The notes under the pieces were generated by a model that saw only the letters and a program-made list of their open reading frames with translations, searched no databases and had not been told where the DNA came from. Made by a program: the position numbers and the translations under genes. Source: Protostelium mycophagum (lineage: Eukaryota; Evosea; Variosea; Protosteliida; Protosteliaceae). From it: 21,014 nucleotides of DNA. Where the stretch lies: assembly GCA_002081555.1 (NCBI GenBank), contig MZNV01003003.1:1-21014 (forward strand). The letters run 5' to 3'. Of the stretch, positions 1 through 10,586 are shown piece by piece. Position 1 is the stretch's first letter. The number at the start of each line of letters is the position of its first letter.

Positions 1-316
1 GGATCGAAACCTACTCTCGCTATCATTTTTTAATTTTATTTCTTCGGACTTTCTCATTCCGGCAGTTTGAAAGCCACACATCCAGCAGGAGTATCTCTTC
101 GTCCTCCATCATGTCTTCAGGATCTTCACGCCCTATATCAGAAACTATTAAGGTTATTCACTTCCTTCTTGAATTCCAAAGCTCCAGCAAGATTTTTTTA
201 TCAATATAACACTGATGAAATAATAACACGGCGAAACGGTGCAAAATGACAAAACCCTGCAACTCATTGTTATCAGATCAATTCTTTTCGAGAAGACGCG
301 CCACTTCTCGCCACAG
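1..316. other. Left edge, no gene resolved
   Basis: No exon could be supported here. A 60-codon open stretch on the plus strand (67-249) has no recognisable motif. The first secure exon of the transporter gene begins near 317, after a plausible CAG acceptor. If that gene has an N-terminal ATP-binding domain, as its family normally does, it should lie left of the window, because I see no Walker A, signature or Walker B motif in these bases. Confidence 0.4.
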
Positions 317-2197
317 GTCAGAACACTCATGACAATAAGAATGTCAGAAAACACTCTGCGGTGAAGCAGGGGGTGGCCATCACGAGGAGGAAGTTGAAGC
401 AATACGGAAGGAATCCGCTGATGATCATCTTTGACATGATCGTCCCCACATTCGAGATCCTGATTTATATTTTTTGTGTTGGTACCGATCCGGCTAACCT
501 GCCAGTGAGTAGTTGTCACTGAAGTGAAGTTGGACCATTCTTAATTTTGGCGGGAAAATTGTAGCGGCAGGGCCGCGACTTGTGTTGTATTGCCGCACGT
601 CTTACAGAAAAGGACGGAAGATTTCATCCCACAATAGACCAGTAAATATGATATCACATTGACAACCATGAAAGGTGGCAGTGATAAATCAAGATGTCGG
701 TGGATTCACCCTAACACCATATTGTAATAACCTGGGAAAATCATTTGTAGAACGTCTTAATTCTGGTCAGTCCATCTACATCGTTGTAGACACCATTCTT
801 ATTATTTTTAGGTCCTCAATTGAATTTAATCCAATTAAATAGCACAACAGAAGGTGTCGAGATGGTCAAAGCTGGTCGAGGTGTGAATTTTCTATGAAAT
901 TACAATCAATTTTCTGAAAATATTCAGCATGGGCGGTATTAGATATTCCACAGAATTTTTCCACATATTTTCCGAAAAGACTGTACAGAGACCCCTCAGC
1001 GACAAACTTATCAAGTATTTTGGTCAGCGCTGATCTGTCAAATTACGAGATAGGATTGATGGTCATGCAGAAGATCCAAATATCTTTTTCAGGTTTTTAT
1101 TTTTTCAGGATTTTTTCACAATTTCTTCCAGTTTTTCTTGTTTTTTTAATATTACACAAAAAAATAAAAACTTCATCCAAAGATTGGACGGATCTGTTGA
1201 CACCGTGTAGAGACTATTGACTTCTGCTTGAATTTCACCGCATCACCCATCGTGTTCACGGACCCACCTATCTACGGCTCTACAACGATCAAGTTCAGCT
1301 CTTTCTTGGCACCTGGCATAATCACAACCGCCATATTCGCTCATAGCATCGGTACGTAACTACAGGAAATTTCGTGGAGAATTCGTTCAGACACTTTTAT
1401 TCTGAAAAGTGAAGGTCTAACCGCGATTGCCTTCATAAGAGAACGTATGGAGGCGACAATGGACCGCATCTCGGCGGCAGGTGTCTCGTCTACAACTTTC
1501 ATCGTGGCACATTTCCTCGCACATCTGGTGACATTGGTGGTACAATGCGCCGTGCTTCTACTCACTACCGTCTTCATTGTGAAGATCGAGGTAAGACGTC
1601 TCAACAGAAATCACAATAGTCTTACTGATGCAGATCATCGGATTGATCATCCATGTGATCTTGATTCTGATCATCTTGGGGAGCTCAGGGATGGCCTTAG
1701 GTAGGATGATGTGATGGAGACGATGTGATGTTGTACAGGTCTGGTCATATCGTCACTCGCCAACAAGGAGACCGAGGCTATCCAGGTTGCCATGGCAGCT
1801 TTCTTTCCCGCGCTTTTACTCAGCGGTATTTTGTGGCCCATAGAAGCGGTACGTGTATTTTTTAATCTTTGAAAAAATCATAAAAAAATGTTGTCAGATC
1901 CTAAATAAATCCTTGTAGATACCGAAATGGATATCATGGGTGAGCTATGCACTCCCCACGACTTGGGCTGCAGACGGGTTACGTTCTGTCATGATCAGAG
2001 GGTGGAGCATCGATAAGTTCCCCGTGTGGATGGCCTACCTAATCCCTTTTTGTAATATTCATGGGTCTTTGTTTTAAAAAAGTCACAAGAAGCACAGTTT
2101 GCCAAGTCATGAAAATATACTGAAGATGTTAGGTTGGGCGGTGGTGCTGATGCTCTTGGCCATCATCATACAGAAATTGAGCAAGAGGAGAGGTTAA
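317..2197 (+). CDS. ABC-2 type transporter, membrane domain (ABCH/ABCG-like), 5' partial
   Basis: C-terminal membrane half of an ABC exporter of the ABCG/ABCH kind. Supported exons are 317-504, 675-765, 812-880, 928-about 1085, about 1211-1351, 1415-1590, 1634-1700, 1739-1848, 1919-2051 and 2133-2197; phases agree from 675 to 928 and from 1351 to the stop. The order of motifs fits the family: RRKLKQYGRNPLMIIFDMIV before the first membrane segment, then the external loop (VAVINQDVGGF, AWAVLDIPQNFSTYF, YEIGLMVMQKI, FTDPPIYGS), then IAFIRERMEATMDRISAAGV, a hydrophobic helix, LLSGILWPIEAIPKWISWVS, and a last hydrophobic segment ending LSKRRG. No nucleotide-binding domain lies in the window. Around 1085-1210 the exon join is unresolved: the sequence is T-rich and the frame does not carry cleanly into the next exon, so a hidden intron or a small sequence error is possible. 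An AATAAA overlaps the stop (2197-2202). The substrate is unknown; ABCH/G members usually move lipids or hydrophobic compounds. Confidence 0.8.
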
Positions 2198-2680
2198 ATA
2201 AATTGAATAGAGTTGGAATAAGCTTTCACTTGTGCTGGACGAAGATCTACAACTCCTGATCACAAGATCTGTTACCGAATAGAGCCCTTAATAGGGGGAC
2301 TATCAACAGTTGTTTTGTTCGATTTTGGATGGTTTAACGGTTGATTGAGAATTACAATGTTGCCAGAGTTGTGAGCATTCTGGCAAGTAGGATTGGTGGA
2401 CTAGATGTTCTACCCAATGGAGTTACTGCTGTCCACTATGCATATCTGAGAATGCCGTTCACAGGTGAAGATTTATACCGACGACACCCTTATCCGCTTG
2501 GCTGTGTACTTAAAAAACAAAACCTGATGAACGACAGCAGTGTGCGGTAGAAAGAAATTCCTCCCACGCCCCAAAGCTTGGCCATCAACTCCTGTGCGTG
2601 CGCGTCTGTGGCTTCCAAATGGACATGTTGTAGTACAAGGATTTTACGTTCAAACGAAAATTTTGAGATTCTCTCTCAAA
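2198..2680. other. Intergenic spacer between two plus-strand genes
   Basis: These 483 bases hold the 3' flank of the transporter gene and the promoter/5' UTR of the acyltransferase. Open frames here show no family motif and no splice pattern joining them to a neighbour. No RNA gene or repeat was seen. Confidence 0.5.
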
Positions 2681-4145
2681 ATGCAACTCAATCCATCAGA
2701 AGATAAGCATCCACAGAAGGAAGAGCGAAACGAAAGAGAAGACTATCTTGATGGATTGAGAGGCTGGGCCGCTTTGACAGTGGCACTTGCCCATTCTGCA
2801 GCCCTCATGCCCATCCGTTGGATTTTTGGACCTCTTTTCCCGCTCATGCTGCAGACACCTTTTGGTCTTTTCCTTGATGGCGGCTATGCGGTCCACTTAT
2901 TCTTTGTACGTTCACACCACAATCCTTGGGTGATGTATTTAGGTGTTATCAGGGAGAGTCTTGGCTGCTTCTTTGATCAAACGAAATAGTAATATGATCA
3001 CCTCCCACCTATTCCGAAGACCGATACGTCTCATCTTGCCAGTGATCATCTCGTGGTATTTCATCTTAATCTTTCAATTCCTCAGCCCACTTCTTGTTGG
3101 AGTTCCTCTCGCGACCAAACAAAACACAAAGTTGTCTTTCCTCCAAGTCATCACCGCAACAATACACATGTTCAGCGGATGGAGCACACCAACTCTCAGA
3201 TTAGGTCATTTAGAGGCTTGGACTTTACCGTGGGAATTATGGGGCTCGATCGCCGTGTACATTTTGGCGGCTGTCCATCTTCCAATGCAGAGACAAAGTA
3301 TCCTCTTTCCACTGTCTGTGTACACCATCGCAAGGTGGAACAACAGTCTCTTCTGTTTATTCTTTGCTGGATATATCATTTGTTTCTGCAAAGAGAGAGG
3401 ATACTTCATTAAGCCCAGAAATCAGATCATCAACATCACCCTTCAGATTGGACTCTTTACTCTGGTGTGGATCATGAGCTATCCTGTTGGTCTCATTTCA
3501 AATAGCGAATTCATGGAAGATGTCGGGGAGAAGCCATCGTGGTTTGGTCATGGCTTCAGATCGTCAATCAATCAGTTTGTGGAAAGTCATGTCATCAGGG
3601 ACGAGCAGGATTTTGGACTACCGTTCCAGAATCCATTCGATTCTCGACACATCAGAAGTGAGAGTGATGTCTTGAGTGTCATTCTGCTCATGATTTTGTT
3701 GGAATACTCTCATTATTTGAGGCTGTTTTTTTCTTGTAAATTCAGGTATTTATTTTTAAATTTTATTTTATTTTAATCAAAAAATATTAATAAAAACAGA
3801 AAAAAATATTTCAAAAAATGAGATCTCTCTGAATGTATTGATATTTCTAGCCTTTTTCTAGGAAAAATCAGCTTTGGGCTTTATCTCAGCCATATTTCGG
3901 CGCTCAAACTGCACAAGCATCTGTACAATATGGATCGTGTGCAAGGAAGTTTTCTCGGAATCTTCCAAGCTCTATCTGTGATGTTTCTGTCAGCTTGGAT
4001 CTTGACACATCTGGCTGACACGCCGGCCATCAAGATATCACAATATTTGTACAATCTATTATACGTCGACAACCGGAGTTGGCGCCAAATTTGGCAAAGC
4101 AGACCCCCTTCCAGTGTGATCCTCTCTACAACCAGACAGATGTGA
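2681..4145 (+). CDS. Acyltransferase 3 family membrane protein (OafA/fungal-type O-acyltransferase)
   Basis: Three exons: 2681-2905, 2943-3745 and 3851-4145; predicted 440 aa. The introns of 37 and 105 nt have GT..AG ends, and phases match exactly. The ATG at 2681 is the first one in frame before the family's opening motif. That motif is YLDGLRGWAALTVALAHS near residue 23, where Arg and the following His are the hallmark of acyltransferase 3 proteins; it is followed by VHLFFVLSGRVLA, which is itself rebuilt across intron 1. Later blocks are LEAWTLPWELWGSIAVYILA in the middle and FLGKISFGLYLSHISALKLH near the C-terminus. Many hydrophobic segments suggest about ten membrane helices. Family members move acyl groups from acyl-CoA or lipid donors onto sugars, lipids or small hydroxylated molecules; the substrate cannot be read from sequence. 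The stretch near residues 260-325 (SWFGHGFRSSINQF onward) is less hydrophobic than expected and may hide another splice. Confidence 0.85.
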
Positions 4146-4492
4146 GCGAACCTCTTCATTTATGTTCTGTGAATTCCCTCTACTATGACCCGACGATGAT
4201 GACGTGTACAGGGGCGTGCAGAAGCTAAGAGAGATCTTTGTAGAACCAGCACAATATTTTATGTGAGATATTGTTTTTCGGAATTTATCATCACAGAAAA
4301 AACGTCCAAACACGACACTTTGCAAATAAGAATGTTTGTATGTGACGATTGTTCAGGTCTTTCTTCAGGAGAAGAGATTTGGATGTTATCCCGATGGTAT
4401 AATTTCCACGAGTGGAAATAAATACAAGTCAATAGACCTTCATCAAAATCCAATCGTAATGTTGTGATTTAAATATAATTTTATTTCACTCT
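4146..4492. other. 3' intergenic region between convergent genes
   Basis: These 347 bases separate the stops of the acyltransferase (+) and lipase (-) genes. They probably carry both 3' UTRs. A minus-strand AATAAA lies at 4480-4485, 8 nt beyond the lipase stop. No coding motif was found. Confidence 0.55.
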
Positions 4493-5802
4493 TCAACAAC
4501 CTGCTAAGACAGAGAGCCAGTAGTCTTGTCCCAGATATTTCCCATGGTCCACGAGATTCATCAATATCTGGCCTCCCAAACAATTAGAATCTTCGGTGGT
4601 TGCGCATCTCTTGAATGTGTTTGCATCGGTGAAATAATACTCTGTGTTGACATGCTCAAAGTTGAACAATTGAGGGGGGAGATGAGGTACGGGATCTCTT
4701 CCATTGGTGACTCTGAATGATTTATCGAGGTACACTCCGTCGAGATACTTGGAAAATGTCGGATTTCCAACTCTAAAATGTCTCAGCTCATTTTGTTGTG
4801 AAATGTGATACGATGTTTGTGATGAATGAATCAATGATGATGAGAGGTGGCACCTGGGAGAGCCAAAGGTCCACAATTGAACAGGGTTTGGCACAGTCTC
4901 TACAAGATCTTCAGATCTCCATTTATCAAACAAGAACTCACTTTCTATGGCGAGATCAGCAGCGGCTAGAGTCGCGATGGCACCTCCAAGAGAATGTCCA
5001 GTCACCGTTATGGGAAGCTTTGGGTATTTCTTTGCAAGTTCTTTTCCAGCCTTCAACACATCTTGGCGGACAGCTGCATGATATCACTTGATGATCATGA
5101 TCATGCAACTCACATTCAAAAGCGTTCAAAAATCCACCGTGGACAGCGGCACCATTGATTAAATTATCGAAAGGAACCTTAATCATTCGTTAAGACGGTC
5201 ATTTGTTCATGAAGGTGTCTCGAATAGCAAGTGTTCGCATTCAAATCGTGATGTTTTTGGTGGTTAAAATGACTTGTTCATATAGAGGATGAAGTACAGT
5301 GCTAACCTTGGTGGCAAAATTTAAATCTTCCAGAAAATTAATTCCGTTGAAAAGTTGTGTGCCCCTGAATGAGAATACAACTGCAGCTTGTATAAATAAA
5401 ATACACCTTGAAATGAAGGGTAATCACCTTCAGATTGGTCGGCAGTGACACCTGCAAAACCAGCAATGCTCAGCTCTTTGCCAATGAAATTATACAGGAC
5501 CTGTGGATTTTTAGAAGGTTATTCCGAGAGGTGTTACTCACATTCATTCCAGTAACATTGTTTTTGTCGCACCAGTAACACTTCCTGGCATTTCATCAGG
5601 TGACATCAATCGATCGACTTACCAGGATTTGACTTGTTCCTGTGGACAATAGCTCGCCCAAGAGTACATGAGCTTCTGCATGGCACCATCTCTGGTGAAT
5701 ATATCGGTGGACTGTGTCGGATCAACCAAATGTAAGAATAGCAATAGAGCGTCTTACTGACACCACAGCAACACAAAGAAAGAAGAGATGAACTGGCTTC
5801 AT
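4493..5802 (-). CDS. Secreted class 3 lipase (fungal-type triacylglycerol lipase fold)
   Basis: Eight exons on the minus strand: 5802-5758, 5711-5623, 5584-5542, 5500-5428, 5380-5307, 5177-5114, 5073-4854 and 4772-4493; 295 aa, all phases consistent. Exon 1 encodes a short hydrophobic signal peptide (MKPVHLFFLCVAVVS). The mature part shows YSWASYCPQEQVKSWKCYWC, typical of the N-terminus, then VVFSFRGTQ, AAVHGGFLNAFE and TVTGHSLGGAIATLAAADLA, whose Ser157 is the predicted nucleophile. NGRDPVPHLPP gives the catalytic Asp (about 229) and LVDHGKYLGQDYW the catalytic His (about 279), as in Rhizomucor-type lipases. It should hydrolyse ester bonds of glycerolipids outside the cell or in the endolysosome. 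The last intron (4773-4853, 81 nt) is in frame without a stop, so a naive reading gives a 322-aa protein; splicing restores the usual GSPRVGN block. Confidence 0.9.
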
Positions 5803-6201
5803 CTTCGCGATGGGAAGCGAATGTCTCCGCAGACACAACGCAGAAATTCGCGTATCCGCGAATGAGAATGTGACACCTCCTCAACCTTCCACACGAAAAA
5901 TTCTCCACGAAAATTCTCCAGAGAATTCGCCGGCGAGAACGAGTGACAGTTCTCAATCCTTTGGCATTGTTTTTGTAATATTCGTGTTGTATTTGTCTTT
6001 TTGGTTTCGCAGCATCGCTTGGCCGGTTTGTAGAAATTGAAATTTAAACAGTGTTTAGGGAGAAGACTCAGCTGAATGAGGTGCAAAATCCACAGGTGAA
6101 CAAAAGCAATATTCCCGAAGAATTGGCTTTTTAAAATATTTTGTGCCTGTGTTGTAGATCAATCTTTCAGAAGGAGCCCACATTTCTTATGATGCAATCG
6201 G
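5803..6201. promoter_or_regulatory. Divergent promoter region between lipase and WD40-MORN-VPS9 genes
   Basis: These 399 bases lie between two divergently transcribed genes and so must include both promoters and 5' UTRs. No TATA box or known operator could be assigned. A short repeat/palindrome at 5894-5927 is the only obvious structure. An upstream non-coding or short coding exon of the VPS9 gene could also lie here (GT donor after 6094, acceptor near 6157). Confidence 0.5.
5894..5927. repeat. Short direct repeat plus palindrome in the divergent promoter
   Basis: The unit CGAAAATTCTCCA occurs twice back to back (5894-5907 with one extra A, and 5908-5920). The second copy runs into its own reverse complement, AATTCTC-CA-GAGAATT at 5912-5927. 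This could be a regulator binding site shared by the two genes; that is inference from position. Confidence 0.5.
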
Positions 6202-9200
6202 ATGGAAGGCGGTAGCTATGTCGTCATTTCACCCAAAAGTCGAACACAGATCTCTTGTATGTGTCTCGTGAATCGAGATGTCTGGTGTGGCGTTGGGCGA
6301 AAGATATGGATCTGGGATACAACAGTGAGCACTGACTCCACATCTCCACTCACAATATATAGAAGACACAACCCAAGAAAGAGATTGTCGCTCACGACGC
6401 CGCCATAACCTGCTTATTATTTGTAGATCGATCGAACACTCGAACAACCAGGAGTCTCATCCTGACAGATCGTAATATGACTCCTTCTCTCTATGTAAGC
6501 CTATGTCTTGAATGTGATCGCTGCTGATTTTTTCGAGACTAGCCGTCCAACTAGGCGACTTGGACAGAGTGAACCAAATCTTAATCGATTGAGAAGTACC
6601 TCAAGATCGCTTCCCAAGGTATTCACACCTCTTTCTGAGATGCTGATGATTTCACAGAATCTACCCTCAGACTTGCAGGAATTGGACATGGAGATACTCA
6701 ATGGCAATAATACTCCATACAAAACAGTGTGGTCTTCATCAATTGATGGCACAATCAAGCTCTGGGACATATATGAACATAATGTAATTTCATCAGCCAA
6801 ATTCTTTTTCTTCGATTGACGTATCAACGCCCACAGGATTTTCGCTTAGTACGCACTATTATTCAAGAAGTAGACCCAGGAGAGCCTGTGGGTACGATGA
6901 TGATGGTGAACAACATGATCTGGGCGGGTACAAAATCATTCATAAATATATATAATCAGGAGGGTGTTTTTCAGAGGAAAATTGACGGTGAGCAAATTAC
7001 AACTGATTAGATATTATTATTTGTGATGTAATAAATATATAATAGTAAATATAATATTTTTTAGTTTTGGAAGAAGTGATGCCACGATGCATGATCACCT
7101 CTAATGGAGGTAGGCATGTATGGATAGCATATGGGAATAACATCTTGGTCTATAACGATCACTCCCCATTCACTCAGGTATGAATATACATAATTAATAT
7201 TGAAATATAATAAAGAATAGGGAAGGGAGGTGCGTACCCACAGGCGATTAACTGATCATTGCACCATCATAGAGTGCATGTTGCATGCTGATGGCATGGT
7301 GTGGTCATGTGACCAATCTGGTGATATCATACTGTGGAGTGCCGAGGTATGTCATTGTTTCTGTGCGACATCTGATGAAGGCAGCTGTTTGAACCCGTCA
7401 TGCCGAGCATTAAAAAAGCTCACGTGGGTAAAATCAATGATATCATATTGTGTGGTGCTGGGAGAGATGATAGAGGGGGTGAGATATGGACATGTGGCGA
7501 GGACAAGATGATCAGAATATGGGACAAGCACAATCTGATGTGCATAAAATCCATCCGGACACCCGAAGTATTGTGTATGCAATATGTCAAGAGATCAGAC
7601 AATCCTCTCCCTGATTCCAGTAGTGAGTATATATGTTATCTACACTTGTGTCAATTCTATTCTTATCCTGCAGTACGATATCATAAAGGCAGATCTGGCA
7701 TTTAAAATTTTATTTCTGATGTGTTCAAGTATGGGTTGGGTGTGTTGATCACATTGGGATGATGAAGGAAGAAGTACACATACCGACAAACAAGAGGCTG
7801 ATCACATACACGAATGGAGATAAGTATGTTGGAGAGATATACATAGCACCACAAGTCGTGGCGAGGCATGGTAGAGGAGAATTTCATTCAGAAAATGGAG
7901 ACATCTATGTCGGAAATTGGGAAAACGACAGGGTATAATGATATCATAAAGATTCATCCATAATGATATCATTATAGAGGCATGGATATGGTGTGATGAC
8001 ATATAAAGATAAAGATAAATATTATGGATATTGGTATGTATAGAATGATGAATAGAGATGATAGAGTATAGGAATGAAGATAAGAGGAGTGGGCAGGGGG
8101 TGTATATATATCATGATGGTACATGTTATGAAGGTCAATGGAAGGATGACAAGAGAGGTGGAAAAGGCACTTTAATATTACCTAATGGTGATCAGATACA
8201 AGGTATCTATTATATATTATATTTTATATTATATTATATGTTATCGTATTATATGGTGTTGATCTCTATAGGTGAATGGAAAGGTGATGATATCATAAAA
8301 GCAAGCTATACAAAGGGTGACGTCTCCAATAAGAAGAACACCACCCCAAGGTATGATATCATGACGTGATGAATGGATAAATAGTGATGATATCATAAGA
8401 TGTGTGGAGGGACTATTCAAGTCAGCGACAAACATGGGAATGATTATTGATCATTATGGTTCTCCATCACCCTTACCCATGCGAAAATGGAACTACTTCT
8501 CCGCTTATCAACTCAAACAGACAGCACAGACCTTGAGACAATTATACCCCGGGACGACTAAGATATCTCATCGAGATCTGTCGACACTCATTCTGTAAGT
8601 GAATCCGATCTATTCGTTTTTAAACTGAAATTACAATGTCGATTTGAATTCATTTAATTTATATTAAATAAATGTTATATAATAATATGTTATAGAAATG
8701 AGAGGAGTTGCTTAGGAGTTCCGATATATGATTTTTGTTATATATTCGAGGCGAGTTATCATTACACGTATGGAGGGGCTTCTACATTGCTTCACCATGC
8801 TGTAGACGACGTGCATTCTTTTTTGAGTATCCTTATATATCATCCCATTAATATCTGATTGATCTTTGGATAAATAAATTCACCTTGACTTTTAGACTCG
8901 ATGTCGATGATGATCAGCAGGATCTTCACCAACCTGAACGAAAAAATATGCTGGCAAATGATAAGCGATGTAGTATTCACTAAGATATACGATTGTCTAT
9001 TTGCACTGTACAAAACAACGGTGAGTAAAAGCATTCATTTCATTAAAAATATTTAAAATGAAATATTGGCCTTCTCATTTTCATTCTAATGCGACATATT
9101 GTATTCTCTGTATCTTGTAGAAATCTAAAGTGATCCAGAATCAATCTGTCGACACGTTACTTGCCGTGAAGACACGCTGCTTAAGCTCCGTCACTCTGGA

Positions 9201-10229
9201 GGACTTGGGTGCCAGAGAAGAATTGATCTTCAAAGTGGACGCGGGCGAGACGAACAAAGTCAAGACATCAGATGACGATATCATATCAGTAGATGAGATA
9301 TTACCCTACCAAGAAGCGATCAGGAAACTAAGACAGCTATCGGAATATAGAACTGTCTCGAGAAAGTTGGGTGTATTGAAAGAAGCATCAAGGACGATCT
9401 TACAGTGTATAACGGATCATTGCTTCCAAAAGTATATTTATTGAAGATGATCATGATAATCAATATCACAGTACGGATATATTAACACCGGATAAGGAGG
9501 AAGGAGATCCACCGGAAGAGGAGACACACGTGGTGTATGTCTGCATTTATCCTTTTATCGATTAAGAGATGCAGTGGTTCAGAGGACAAGCTGCCGATAC
9601 TATTATATTGCATTATACACGCAAAGATACCACAACTACATTCTGAATTATGTTGGATGAAGGAATTCGCTCTACCACAAGTGAGACATCACATGATGAC
9701 ATCTTATACTGATCATGTTACAGGTATTCACATCAGAAGCGCAGTACAGGCTGATAGAGTTAGAACAGGCGACTACATATCTAGAATTTCTCGAGTGGAG
9801 CATTGTAGATGATGACGGGGCATTAGTGTCCATATCCAGTATAGAGAAGAGAATATCTTACAGTTTATCTAAAGCTGTTAATCGTTTCAAAATGACAGAG
9901 CTGCCCAGACTGCTGTGGATGTCAGAGGTAACAATAGGTCATGTAATGAAGAGTAATCATCACAGGTTCTATTCATATGTGGAAGCAGAAATTCCGCTGA
10001 AAACTCATCGGAATTCACATTGGATAGAGAGTACAACAGCTACACTCGGGACGACACCGCTTTAGAGCTGATCAACGAAGTGCTGCAGCCGCTGGGGATA
10101 AGTGTGCACCGTGATCAGAAGACGAGTTATGTGAAGATGAGCAAGAAGATACCCCAATATGTATACACAACTGTTGCGAGGTCACTCAACGCTGAGATTT
10201 TGAGATTCGAAGAGAATAGAAATCGATAA
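6202..10229 (+). CDS. WD40-MORN-VPS9 protein, predicted Rab5-type guanine nucleotide exchange factor (alsin-like)
   Basis: Nineteen exons modelled: 6202-6324, 6366-6494, 6538-6783, 6837-6987, 7065-7177, 7221-7346, 7385-7622, 7730-7932, 7978-8033, 8072-8202, 8272-8350, 8400-8594, 8696-8826, 8896-9020, 9121-9431, 9472-9534, 9575-9680, 9724-9927 and 9966-10229; about 997 aa in one frame. Residues 1 to about 390 look like a WD40 propeller (VWCGVGRKIWIWDTT, VWSSSIDGTIKLWDI, MIWAGTKSFINIYN, MVWSCDQSGDIILWSAE, IWTCGEDKMIRIWDKH). About 400-510 are MORN repeats (YTNGDKYVGEIY, NGDIYVGNWENDR, GTCYEGQWKDDKRGGKGT). About 640-890 are a VPS9 domain: VVFTKIYDCLFALYKT, YRTVSRKLGVLKEASRTI, SEDKLPILLYCIIHAKIPQL and AQYRLIELEQATTYLEFL. 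VPS9 domains activate Rab5-class GTPases on endosomes. The Tyr of the usual YxxT motif is kept, but Thr is replaced by Ile. The final 88 residues match nothing I know. The exact start and the third exon's 5' boundary are uncertain. Confidence 0.85.
7437..8396. repeat. Cluster of the palindrome ATGATATCAT
   Basis: The perfect 10-nt palindrome ATGATATCAT occurs at 7437, 7938, 7963, 8287, 8353 and 8387, so six times in under 1 kb. Copies fall in both exons and introns of the VPS9 gene; the 45-nt intron 7933-7977 holds two. Related GATATCAT copies lie at about 7323, 7678, 9279 and 10580. Confidence 0.7.
8207..8257. repeat. AT-rich microsatellite-like intron (TATTA units)
   Basis: Most of intron 8203-8271 is built from TATTATA/TATAT units. 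It makes this intron longer (69 nt) than its neighbours and is probably slippage-prone. Confidence 0.6.
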
Positions 10230-10586
10230 CATAGAGGAGTCCCTTCTTCTCGTTGAAATGCATGTACAACTCGCGATCTACAAATCCGCTTTGGGCTCCG
10301 GTAGTGTCTGTTCCTTGTGCTAGCAACATCTCCCAAGCTCATTGACATTGCACAATCTATAAAATAGAGTGCATCTATCTGGTCTTATTCAAATGCTGCA
10401 GTCTGCACAAATTAACGCTGACTTCGGGGAAAAAGATGTTACTTTTTTTGCAAAATGAAATGCATGTTTATGTAAAAACGCATCAAAGAAATGTTTCAGA
10501 GAAACTATTGACAATCTACAACTGTTTTATAAAATCGGTTTTACGTAAATTTTCTGAATTGACGATTCCGACATTCTCGTGATATC
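10230..10586. other. Intergenic spacer, promoter of the methyltransferase gene
   Basis: These 357 bases lie between the VPS9 stop and the ATG of the next plus-strand gene. No coding motif, RNA gene or clear promoter box was recognised; the part before the ATG is AT-rich. Confidence 0.5.

Noticed and set aside
154-519. Minus-strand 121-codon open frame at the left edge
   Set aside because: It overlaps the transporter exon 317-504, whose translation matches the ABC-2 family; the minus frame has no motif.
2341-2550. Plus-strand 69-codon open frame in the spacer
   Set aside because: It shows no family motif or splice link to a neighbour and lies where a promoter/5' UTR is expected.
4798-5091. 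Plus-strand 97-codon open frame
   Set aside because: It is antisense to the lipase nucleophile exon and has no motif of its own.
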